This document shows, one piece after another, positions 16,036-24,334 of a DNA stretch of 64,000 nucleotides (within the stretch, counting starts at the first letter, position 1; every line of letters starts with the position of its first letter). Source of the DNA: Burkholderiales bacterium (GTDB lineage Bacteria > Pseudomonadota > Gammaproteobacteria > Burkholderiales > JABEVD01). The translations under genes and the position numbers were made by a program. Below the pieces are notes generated by a model, which was not told the DNA's origin, did no database searches, and saw nothing but the letters and a program-made list of their open reading frames with translations. The stretch is taken from positions 1-64,000 of the forward strand of contig JAIELG010000016.1 in NCBI GenBank assembly GCA_019753155.1. The letters run 5' to 3'.

Positions 16036-16766
16036 CGGCGACCTTTCCTGAAATAGTTTTCGTTGTCGTAATAGGCTGGATCGGAATTGTTGCTGTCCCA
16101 GCCGGGATAGCCTAAAAGCGGCACGGGGCACAGGTCGGCCGGACTCGAAAGGGACGCCAGCCGGCCGGACAGGATTTCGTCGATGCGCCCGTTTCCGATA
16201 TGGATGTCGTCGGTTTCGAGAACGATGCCCTGTCCGGTCATGCCGATATAGGGATGCATCGTCTTTTCCAGCAATCCGTGCCCGAATATCAGGAAAGACA
16301 TGCCGGCTTCGACGAGTTCGCGTTTCTCCCAGAACAGTTCCTTCCACCTGAAACTGCGCAGGTCCTCTGCGAGTTCGGTTCGTGAAGAGAGCACGATGAC
16401 CCCGCTTTCATCGAAATGGGTCAATGCATTGGCGAGCGCATTTCTGGGCGCGCTGCATTCCCGGTAATGGAGCGCATTGATCCGGCTCTTGGTTTTCGGG
16501 AAATGCAGCCAGACCAGCGCGTTGAAGAAGTCGTGCCAGTTGCGGGGCCGGGTACTGATTTCCCCCGTTTCGAAAATCCGGGTTTCGTAATCGGCTTTTT
16601 GCGGCTCGACAAAACGGATGGTCCTGCCGTTTTCGTTGGCGATGGGGTTTTTCCGCAGCATGCGCCCGTAGTCCTCATGAGCGGGCCAGTCGGGAAAATG
16701 CGGGAAGGGCAGGTGGGTGAGCATCGGGTTCCCGGCTGCGAAATCCGGATTCCAGCGGTCCGTCAT
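15984..16766 (-). CDS. DUF3025 family protein
   Basis: A 260-residue soluble protein of a proteobacterial family of unknown function. The family mark RNWHDFFNALVWLHFPKTKS (about 75-94) and the adjacent INALHY are plain, as are FGHGLLEK and PLLGYPGWD. No signal peptide or membrane helix is seen. The last roughly 17 residues are low-complexity (a serine run between arginines) because this end is antisense to the acidic tail of the second glycine-zipper gene; the functional protein may effectively end near NENYF. Confidence 0.75.
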   Translation of the reverse strand: MTDRWNPDFAAGNPMLTHLPFPHFPDWPAHEDYGRMLRKNPIANENGRTIRFVEPQKADYETRIFETGEISTRPRNWHDFFNALVWLHFPKTKSRINALHYRECSAPRNALANALTHFDESGVIVLSSRTELAEDLRSFRWKELFWEKRELVEAGMSFLIFGHGLLEKTMHPYIGMTGQGIVLETDDIHIGNGRIDEILSGRLASLSSPADLCPVPLLGYPGWDSNNSDPAYYDNENYFRKGRRQSSSSSSLYSRRGASR

Positions 16767-16935
16767 CGGGACACCTCGCTGAAAAACAATACGGTCCGGT
16801 TCATTTTTCGGTTCTTACGGGCGTGTAAAGGTATAGGAACAAGAAAAGCGCCAATTCTGAAATTCATGCTACCCTTTTTGCCGACAGGCGTCATCTGCAA
16901 TGCGGCTGGCATACCCCGAAATTAGCGAAATCATC

Positions 16936-16996
16936 CAGGTCAGGTTCACTGGAATTCGAAAATGGGATTATCATATCCACTCAGGGTCATGACCTG
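16936..16996. repeat. Inverted repeat in the gap before the DUF4160 remnant
   Basis: CAGGTCA at 16936-16942 pairs with TGACCTG at 16990-16996, and the right arm lies within a perfect 10-base palindrome GGTCATGACC. The 250-base gap between the DUF3025 start and 17017 holds no gene that I can support. The repeat could be an operator or an RNA hairpin ahead of the DUF4160/DUF2442 pair. Confidence 0.35.
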
Positions 16997-17016
16997 ACAA
17001 CTCAGTTAGGATAGAT

Positions 17017-17490
<474 letters not shown>

Positions 17491-17798
17491 GGCGCCTGTC
17501 GTCAGTTTCGTGCCAGTCCAGATAAGGGTGGCCTGTCGACCTCGAAGTTCTGTAACGAATTGAATTCCAGACCTGAGGAATTTAATGAGGGTAGATCTTC
17601 CCGCGCCAGATGACATCGTTGCGACTTACGTAGCTGCTTGCTATTCTTATAAGCAGCTCATAAGAGATTACTTTAATCTAAATTCATAATGGGGAGAACT
17701 TGTTGTATAGCGCGGAGAATGCGCTGCTTATCTAACGCTTGATTTTTGAAAATAGTGGCTTGTGGTTTTATGGTGCAAGAAATTAAAGGGAATTTAAT
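17491..17798. other. AT-rich junction upstream of the helicase gene
   Basis: A 308-base gap where composition changes from GC-rich to AT-rich. It holds one possible tiny gene (17585-17689) and an 8-base-pair hairpin AGCTGCTT / AAGCAGCT at 17632-17639 and 17651-17658 with an 11-base loop and no following T run. It presumably also contains the promoter of the helicase operon. No direct repeat or integrase site was recognised at this end of the island. Confidence 0.4.
17585..17689 (+). CDS. Possible 34-residue small ORF
   Basis: Opens with ATG after GAGGAA at 17575-17580 and reads MRVDLPAPDDIVATYVAACY and on to SYKQLIRDYFNLNS. The IVATYVAACYSYKQLIRDYF segment has the look of a helix-turn-helix start or the truncated head of a transposase or regulator, but no family can be named. 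It could be a remnant at the island edge or chance. Confidence 0.25.
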   Translation: MRVDLPAPDDIVATYVAACYSYKQLIRDYFNLNS

Positions 17799-19961
17799 AT
17801 GGTTTCGACAATATGGGGAGCAACCAAGAAGCCAATATCCAGCCAGCGTCTAGCTCGTTTTTTCGCAGATCATCCAAGTTATGATGGCTACTTATATATC
17901 GGTTATCCGATTATTGGTACACCAGATGGCCCTTATCCAATTGATGCTTTGTGGTTAAGCCCGAAAAAAGGGATTGTTCTTTTTAATTTGATTGAGGGTC
18001 GAGATCTAGGTTACTTCCAAGATGCGCAGGATGATAGTATAAACAAACTCGAAGCCAAGCTTCGTAATCACAAGTCATTGATGAAGGGGCGCAATCTTCA
18101 GGTTGATCTTCATGTGGCAACATTTGCGCCAATCGGGAATGTCAACGAACAATATGACGGAGATTACCCTGTTTGCAATGCGGATAACCTTGATTCTTGG
18201 ATCAATGGTCTGGAGGATAAAGCAAATCAAGTTTACGAAGCAACTCTTGCCGTAATCCAGTCGATTTCCACAATTCGAAAGGGGAGGAAGAAGCGGGAAG
18301 TCAGAAAGCAGGATTCCCGTGGCGCAAAACTTAAGGATCTAGAGGATTCCATCGCCAATCTAGACAACCTACAAGGACGAGCGGTTATTGAAACTGTTGA
18401 AGGGGTGCAACGAATCAGGGGATTGGCTGGTTCAGGAAAAACCATAGTGCTGGCCTTGAAAGCAGCCTATCTACATGCACAACATCCTGACTGGAAAATC
18501 GCAGTGACATTCCATACTCGTTCACTCAAGGGCCAATTTAAGCGACTTATTAACACTTTTGTCATTGAGCAAACAAACGAAGAGCCTGATTGGGATAATT
18601 TGCACATTATCCATGCTTGGGGGGCTCCAGGAGGTACTGAACGAAATGGGTTATATTATAGTTTTTGTCAGGCACATGGCCTAGAGTTTTTTGACTTCAA
18701 ATCAGCCCAGTTTCGCTTTGGTGAAAACCAGGAATTTGAAGGCGCTTGCGAGAAAGCTTTGCAAGAGGCTATAGAAGAAAATCCAGCATACAATGTTATA
18801 TTGATTGATGAAGCCCAAGATTTCTCACCGGCATTTCTCCGTCTCTGCTATGAGTTTGTTGGGGCGGATAAACGCCTTGTCTATGCGTATGATGAATTAC
18901 AGAATCTAAGCAACAAATCACTGCCTTCCCCAGAGGAAATCTTTGGTCATCATCCTGACGGTACTCCGCGCGTACGTTTTGCTGAACCGCAACTAGGTAT
19001 GCCTCAGCAGGACGTAATTCTTGAAAAATGCTACCGAAATTCCCGGCCTGTGTTGGCAACTGCGCATGCACTGGGATTCGGAATATATCGAGAGCCACCA
19101 GAAAAGGCTAGTACCGGTCTAATTCAGATGTTCGACCAAAGCAAGCTCTGGCTAGACGTGGGATACAAGGTGGTCGGTGGTAAACTTGAAGATGGAAGCG
19201 ATGTGCGGTTAGCGCGTACTGAGGACAGTAGTCCGAAATTTCTCGAAAGCCACTCATCGGTTGATGATCTACTGCAATTTCAATATTTTGATACTCCCCA
19301 AGAGCAAGCAGAGTGGCTAACAAATGCGATCAAATACAATCTTGAGGAGGATGAGCTTCAGCCGGACGACATCATTGTGATAAATCCTGATCCCCTAACT
19401 ACACGGAAAGTGGTTGGTCCAATACGAAAGCTGTTATTCGAATGTAAGATCAACTCACATTTGGCTGGCGTAGATACTTCTCCTGATATTTTTTTTGATG
19501 CTGACGCAAAATCTATAGCATTTACAGGCATTTACCGTGCGAAGGGGAATGAGGCCGGCATGGTTTATGTGATCAATGCGCAAGATTGCTATTCGTCGTT
19601 TGGTAACCTTGCACGTGTAAGAAATCGACTGTTTACTGCCATAACCCGTAGCAAGGCGTGGGTGCGAGTTTTGGGCGTGGGCAAAGGAATGAAAAAACTC
19701 ATGGCAGAGTTTGATACTGTTAAAAAAGATGACTTCGAGTTGCGGTTCCGTTATCCAACCGAAGAAGAGCGTAAGCAGCTCAATATTGTGAATCGCGACA
19801 TGACAGAGGATGAGAAGAAGCGGGTTAAACAGGTTCAAAAGGGTTCGACAAATCTTGATACTCTGTTGAATGATCTTGAGTCAGGAAAAGTCTTCCTTGA
19901 GGATTTACGAGAAGATCAACTTAAACGGTTGCGTTCATTATTCGGCGGAGGAAACGCATGA
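17799..19961 (+). CDS. Superfamily 1 (UvrD-like) helicase with NERD-like N terminus
   Basis: A 720-residue protein. Residues 1-120 resemble the NERD/PD-(D/E)XK-like module (GYPIIGTPDGPYPIDALWLS with Asp49, then KGIVLFNLIEG with Glu66), although the usual catalytic lysine after the acidic residue is not seen. The helicase core has Walker A GLAGSGKT at 208-215, Walker B LIDEAQDF around 335-342, RNSRPVLATAHAL (motif IV region) and the late motifs YRAKGNEAGMVYV and NRLFTAITRSKAW. The gene is AT-rich compared with its neighbours and overlaps the DUF2290 gene by 4 bases. It is probably an acquired nucleic-acid enzyme used in phage or plasmid defence; that role is inferred. Confidence 0.8.
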   Translation: MVSTIWGATKKPISSQRLARFFADHPSYDGYLYIGYPIIGTPDGPYPIDALWLSPKKGIVLFNLIEGRDLGYFQDAQDDSINKLEAKLRNHKSLMKGRNLQVDLHVATFAPIGNVNEQYDGDYPVCNADNLDSWINGLEDKANQVYEATLAVIQSISTIRKGRKKREVRKQDSRGAKLKDLEDSIANLDNLQGRAVIETVEGVQRIRGLAGSGKTIVLALKAAYLHAQHPDWKIAVTFHTRSLKGQFKRLINTFVIEQTNEEPDWDNLHIIHAWGAPGGTERNGLYYSFCQAHGLEFFDFKSAQFRFGENQEFEGACEKALQEAIEENPAYNVILIDEAQDFSPAFLRLCYEFVGADKRLVYAYDELQNLSNKSLPSPEEIFGHHPDGTPRVRFAEPQLGMPQQDVILEKCYRNSRPVLATAHALGFGIYREPPEKASTGLIQMFDQSKLWLDVGYKVVGGKLEDGSDVRLARTEDSSPKFLESHSSVDDLLQFQYFDTPQEQAEWLTNAIKYNLEEDELQPDDIIVINPDPLTTRKVVGPIRKLLFECKINSHLAGVDTSPDIFFDADAKSIAFTGIYRAKGNEAGMVYVINAQDCYSSFGNLARVRNRLFTAITRSKAWVRVLGVGKGMKKLMAEFDTVKKDDFELRFRYPTEEERKQLNIVNRDMTEDEKKRVKQVQKGSTNLDTLLNDLESGKVFLEDLREDQLKRLRSLFGGGNA

Positions 19962-20629
19962 CGCTTAGCGCCGATAAAATACGGAAACAGGTCGAGATTC
20001 TTACCGCGGACTTAATCAGATTGAGTCTGTGTAATCATCAGAATTTTCCATCGGTGACATCTGGGGCCGGAGGGTTTAAGGATATTTCATTCAGCAAAGC
20101 TGGAGATCTAAGTATGGTGCTTAAAAACCAGCCATATCGGGAAATTTATACTGAATTGGATCGCGCACAAGCATACAATCTCAAAATGATTGACGGGGCT
20201 TTGATTCAAATGATGTACCGATTCAAGGGGAATGCGTTGAAAGGTCACCGCTTGGCTTTTTTTCCCTCTCCATACCTAGAAGAGTTCCAAAACAATCCAG
20301 ATATCTACGAGAGTGATGAGATTTTCGCGGATATCATGATGAGGAATATTGTTGTATTTCCACTAAGATTTGATTTTGATTCTTCCAGCGAAATTTTCGT
20401 GGATCAGCACCATCCAAAATCGCATTTGACACTTGGTCAATATATAAATTGTCGTATTCCTGTGAGCTCGCCAGTTACGCCATTTGCCTTTTTAGACTTC
20501 ATTTTGCGAAGTTTTTACAATACGGCGCATCGAAAATATTCATCAGAGATTAATAAATTCGTAGATGTATTTTCGAATACAATTACTGATTCAGAAAAGA
20601 AAATTGTCCATGTACAGATTCCTTCATGA
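19958..20629 (+). CDS. DUF2290 protein, partner of the helicase
   Basis: A 223-residue protein matching the DUF2290 family, most clearly in the C-terminal half (HPKSHLTLGQYINCRIPVSS, then FLDFILRSFYNT) and in AQAYNLKMIDGALIQMMYRF. No membrane segment or known catalytic motif is visible; the conserved H-P-K-S-H-L-T and C-R-I-P residues may form an active or binding site. It overlaps the helicase gene by 4 bases and shares its AT-rich composition, so the two are one transcriptional and probably functional unit. The biochemical role is unknown. Confidence 0.78.
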   Translation: MTLSADKIRKQVEILTADLIRLSLCNHQNFPSVTSGAGGFKDISFSKAGDLSMVLKNQPYREIYTELDRAQAYNLKMIDGALIQMMYRFKGNALKGHRLAFFPSPYLEEFQNNPDIYESDEIFADIMMRNIVVFPLRFDFDSSSEIFVDQHHPKSHLTLGQYINCRIPVSSPVTPFAFLDFILRSFYNTAHRKYSSEINKFVDVFSNTITDSEKKIVHVQIPS

Positions 20630-20756
20630 TGCCCTTGACTCGCCCCAGTTGCAAGCCTGCTTGCTGATCATGACCGTTTAGGGGCGGGGGGAATCCCTAC
20701 CCAAAATCGCCGTCATGGGTTAAGCTTCAAAGTTTCCCCTGCACCGAAAAGAGACC

Positions 20757-22424
20757 ATGGCACAATACGTTTTCACCATGAACCGCGTGGGCAAGATCGT
20801 GCCCCCGAAGCGTCAGATCCTGAAAGATATTTCTCTCAGTTTTTTTCCCGGCGCCAAGATCGGCGTGCTGGGTCTCAACGGTTCCGGGAAGTCCACCCTT
20901 CTGAAAATCATGGCGGGAATCGACAAGGACATCGAGGGCGAGGCGATTCCCATGCCGAATCTCAACATCGGTTACCTGCCGCAGGAGCCGCAGCTCGATG
21001 CCGATCTCACCGTGCGCGGAGCGGTCGAGGCGGGACTCGGGGAAGTGTTCGAAGCGCAACAGAAGCTGGAAGCCGTTTATGCCGCCTATGCCGAACCCGA
21101 TGCGGATTTCGATGCGCTCGCCATCGAGCAGGCAGGGCTGGAAGCGATCATCGCAGCCTCCGATGGACACAACGTCGAAGTGCAGATGGAAATCGCGGCT
21201 GACGCCCTGAGGCTCCCGCCCTGGGATGCGACGATAGGTCATCTTTCGGGCGGAGAAAAGCGCCGCGTCGCGCTGTGCCGCCTCCTGCTCTCCAAGCCCG
21301 ACATGCTGCTGCTGGACGAGCCGACCAACCATCTGGATGCGGAAAGTGTGGAATGGCTGGAACAATTCCTCACCCGGTTTCCCGGCACCGTGGTCGCCGT
21401 CACCCATGACAGGTATTTTCTGGACAATGCCGCCGAATGGATACTGGAACTCGACCGCGGCCACGGCATTCCCTGGAAGGGCAACTACAGTTCGTGGCTG
21501 GAGCAGAAGGAAGCCAGGCTGGAAACCGAAGCCAGGCAGGAAGCCGCGCGCATCAAGGCGATGAAGCAGGAACTGGAATGGGTGAGGCAGAACCCCAAAG
21601 CGCGCCAAGCCAAATCCAAGGCGCGTCTCGCCCGTTTCGACGAGCTTTCCAATTACGAATACCAGAAACGCAACGAGACCCAGGAAATTTTCATCCCGGT
21701 CGGAGAGCGCCTGGGCAACGAAGTCATCGAATTCGATGGCGTTTCCAAGGCCTATGGCGACCGTCTGCTGCTGGACGATCTGAGCTTCAAGGTGCCGCCC
21801 GGCGCCATCGTCGGCATCATCGGCCCGAACGGCGCGGGCAAATCCACGTTGTTCCGCATGATGGCCGGCAAGGAAACCCCTGACTCGGGGGATGTGAAGA
21901 TCGGGGCGACGGTGAAGATTGCTTATGTAGACCAGTCGCGGGATGCGCTTTCCGCAGGCAAGAGCGTTTTCGACGAAATCTCGGACGGGCGCGACATCCT
22001 GACCGTGGGCAAATACGAGACCCCTGCGCGCGCCTATATCGGCCGCTTCAATTTCAAGGGAGGCGACCAGCAGAAGATCGTGGGCAATCTCTCGGGTGGC
22101 GAGCGCGGACGCCTGCATCTTGCCAAGACGCTGATTTCCGGCGGCAACGTTTTATTGCTGGACGAGCCTTCCAACGACCTCGACATCGAAACGCTGCGCG
22201 CTCTCGAAGATGCGCTGCTCGAATTCGCCGGCTGCGTGATGGTCATCTCCCATGACCGCTGGTTCCTCGACCGGATCGCGACCCACATCCTCGCCTGCGA
22301 GGGAGACTCGAAGTGGGTGTTCTTCGACGGCAATTACCAGGAATACGAAGCGGACAAGAAGAAGCGCCTCGGTGAAGAAGGCGCGAAGCCCAAGCGCCTG
22401 CGCTACAAGCCGATCAGCCGGTGA
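20757..22424 (+). CDS. ettA: Energy-dependent translational throttle EttA (ABC-F ATPase)
   Basis: A 555-residue ABC-F protein with two ATP-binding cassettes and no membrane domain. It binds the ribosomal E site and gates early translation elongation according to ATP/ADP ratio. Cassette 1 has GLNGSGKST, signature LSGGEKRR and LLLDEPTNHLD; cassette 2 has GPNGAGKST, LSGGERGR and LLLDEPSNDLD. The interdomain linker WVRQNPKARQAKSKARLARF is characteristic of EttA, and length matches the E. coli protein. The gene lies at the right edge of the AT-rich island and returns to the host's GC-rich composition. Confidence 0.97.
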   Translation: MAQYVFTMNRVGKIVPPKRQILKDISLSFFPGAKIGVLGLNGSGKSTLLKIMAGIDKDIEGEAIPMPNLNIGYLPQEPQLDADLTVRGAVEAGLGEVFEAQQKLEAVYAAYAEPDADFDALAIEQAGLEAIIAASDGHNVEVQMEIAADALRLPPWDATIGHLSGGEKRRVALCRLLLSKPDMLLLDEPTNHLDAESVEWLEQFLTRFPGTVVAVTHDRYFLDNAAEWILELDRGHGIPWKGNYSSWLEQKEARLETEARQEAARIKAMKQELEWVRQNPKARQAKSKARLARFDELSNYEYQKRNETQEIFIPVGERLGNEVIEFDGVSKAYGDRLLLDDLSFKVPPGAIVGIIGPNGAGKSTLFRMMAGKETPDSGDVKIGATVKIAYVDQSRDALSAGKSVFDEISDGRDILTVGKYETPARAYIGRFNFKGGDQQKIVGNLSGGERGRLHLAKTLISGGNVLLLDEPSNDLDIETLRALEDALLEFAGCVMVISHDRWFLDRIATHILACEGDSKWVFFDGNYQEYEADKKKRLGEEGAKPKRLRYKPISR

Positions 22425-22559
22425 GGCATGGGACGCTTTCAACCCTTCCCACAACCCGGATGCCGCGCGATAAACTAAAGTTGTAATTGGACCTTGCTCG
22501 AATCTCCGGGCAAACTTCGTTTTTCTTCGTACATAGTCTATCTTGATATGGGGGAGAAA

Positions 22560-23666
22560 ATGGATAAAAAACCATTGCCATCCGATGGCGACATGATAGT
22601 GGAACTGACTTGGCGGAAGGATTTTTTTCGCTGGTCGTTTCCGGTGGTGCTTGCAATCATCGGCGAGCATCTTGCAAGAACATGGAACGCCGTGACGGTG
22701 CCCATCGATATCGCCGCAATCCTGGTTGTCGCAAGCGCCTGGATCGGGGTCATGCTCAGGCCTGACCCCGTGGCCCGGTATGCCGGCTATTTCGTGGATA
22801 TCGCCATTCTGACGGCGCTCTCCGGCGGCGTCGGCACCATTGCCGTTTTCTCCAGTCAGGCGGGCTTCGAAGTGCTCCGGGAACTGGCGTTCTGGGCGCC
22901 GGTGATCTCGGTTTTCTGGGTGACGGTTCATCACAGGCAACCCAAATTGGCTGTCGCTTTCATCGCGGTCCTGTATTGCGGCATATTCTGGGGTTACTGG
23001 TCCAGTCATGCGCTTCATGATGCCGGCACTTTTGCAAGATGGGTTTTCGAATATCTGGCCCAGGCAGCTTTGCTGATCGCCCTGATGAAACTGTTCTGGG
23101 CGTTCAAGCAGCGTGAAATGGTGCTCAAGGAGAAACTCGACATGGCGGTGAATCACGCCTTGCATGACACCCTCACTTCGCTTCCAAACCGGCGTTCCTT
23201 CGACGAGGAACTCTTGCGCGGCTGCGAGCGTGTCAATCGTGACGGCAGCCGGCTTTCCATCATCGTCGCCGATATCGATCATTTCAAGGCGTTCAACGAC
23301 GAATACGGTCATTCCTGCGGAGACGAGGTTCTGAAGACGGTCGCCCGGATCATCAGCGAGCGCATCAGGGTTTCGGACTGGGCCTGCCGCTGGGGCGGGG
23401 AGGAGTTCGCGATCATTTTGCACAATACCGATCTCGCCAATGCGCGCGACCTGGCCGAAGAGTTGCGCGTCGCTTTCGCCGCCCACCTGATTCGGGATAA
23501 AAAACAGTTGACCGTCAGCCTCGGCGTCAGCGAATACCGGCCAGGCGAGACGCCGCATGCCGTTTTCGATCGCGCCGACATGGCCATGTTTCGCGCGAAG
23601 TCGCTCGGGCGAAACCGCGTGGAGACCGACTGCACTTATCCGCTTCCCTCATTTGCAGGCGAGTAG
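22560..23666 (+). CDS. Membrane-bound diguanylate cyclase (GGDEF)
   Basis: A 368-residue protein making c-di-GMP. The N-terminal 180 residues hold several hydrophobic helices (about 28-66, 76-96, 110-123, 130-147, 163-180), a membrane sensor without a named domain. The catalytic domain begins near DTLTSLPNRRSF, has the metal-binding VADIDHFKAFND and the active-site loop RWGGEEF with GGEEF at 279-283, so it should be active. An inhibitory RxxD site (RVSD, 270-273) precedes it by the standard five residues. GGGGGAG at 22550-22556 supports the ATG at 22560. It converges with an HD-GYP phosphodiesterase gene, giving a make/break pair. Confidence 0.92.
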   Translation: MDKKPLPSDGDMIVELTWRKDFFRWSFPVVLAIIGEHLARTWNAVTVPIDIAAILVVASAWIGVMLRPDPVARYAGYFVDIAILTALSGGVGTIAVFSSQAGFEVLRELAFWAPVISVFWVTVHHRQPKLAVAFIAVLYCGIFWGYWSSHALHDAGTFARWVFEYLAQAALLIALMKLFWAFKQREMVLKEKLDMAVNHALHDTLTSLPNRRSFDEELLRGCERVNRDGSRLSIIVADIDHFKAFNDEYGHSCGDEVLKTVARIISERIRVSDWACRWGGEEFAIILHNTDLANARDLAEELRVAFAAHLIRDKKQLTVSLGVSEYRPGETPHAVFDRADMAMFRAKSLGRNRVETDCTYPLPSFAGE

Positions 23667-23677
23667 GGAGGAACGCT

Positions 23678-24280
23678 TCATGCGGCCCTGTATGGGCTGT
23701 GTTCTATGATTTCGTAAAATATTTCGACGAGTTGCGGGTCGAATGTCTTGCCGGCTTCCCTGCGCATGATTTCCATGATCTCATCGTGATTTCTTGCATT
23801 GTGGTAGGACCGGGTGATGGACAGGGCATCATAGCTGTCGGCGATGGCTATGATGCGTGAGCAGATGGGGATGGCGACCCCCGAAAGGCCATCAGGATAG
23901 CCTCCCCCATCGTAATGTTCATGATGGTGTCGAATGACGAGGGCCGCCTGCTGGGCGCCTTCCAGTCCCGTCGAAAGCATAATGTCCTCGCCGATTTCGG
24001 AATGCCGTTTCATCACCGCCCATTCTTCATCGTCGAACTGGGAAGGCTTCAGAAGAATGGCGTCGGGTATCCCGATTTTGCCGATATCATGGAATGACGA
24101 ACCCATCCTGAGCGCGCTGACTTCGTGCTCGTCCAGGCCGTAACGCTCGCCGATTGCTTCCGAAAGCCCCCGCACTCGCTCCGAGTGAAGTCGGGTCATC
24201 AAATCGCGATAGCCCAGCGCAACCGATAACCCGGCAGTATACCTGCGCAGCACTTCGAAAATGTCGTCATTCGATTCCAT
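23678..24280 (-). CDS. HD-GYP phosphodiesterase
   Basis: A 200-residue stand-alone HD-GYP domain protein expected to degrade c-di-GMP. Metal ligands are visible as SSFHDIGKIGIPD (HD at 64-65), MKRHSEIGEDIM, IRHHHEHYDGGGYPDGL (GYP at 127-129) and IIAIADSYDALS. No receiver or sensor domain is attached. It is convergent with the diguanylate cyclase, with 11 bases between the genes. A decayed copy of the same gene lies at 31306-31756 in the same orientation on the far side of the Anbu cluster. Confidence 0.92.
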   Translation of the reverse strand: MESNDDIFEVLRRYTAGLSVALGYRDLMTRLHSERVRGLSEAIGERYGLDEHEVSALRMGSSFHDIGKIGIPDAILLKPSQFDDEEWAVMKRHSEIGEDIMLSTGLEGAQQAALVIRHHHEHYDGGGYPDGLSGVAIPICSRIIAIADSYDALSITRSYHNARNHDEIMEIMRREAGKTFDPQLVEIFYEIIEHSPYRAA

Positions 24281-24334
24281 AATCGTGCAGAGCTTGTTGG
24301 AAATACAGCATTCTGCCCGCTGATTGCGGAAAAT

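Noticed and set aside
17632-17658. Hairpin before the helicase gene as an intrinsic terminator
   Set aside because: The stem is fair but no T run follows, so it is only noted as a hairpin.
20727-22118. 463-codon open frame opposite ettA
   Set aside because: Shadow of the ABC-F gene, without motifs or a plausible start.
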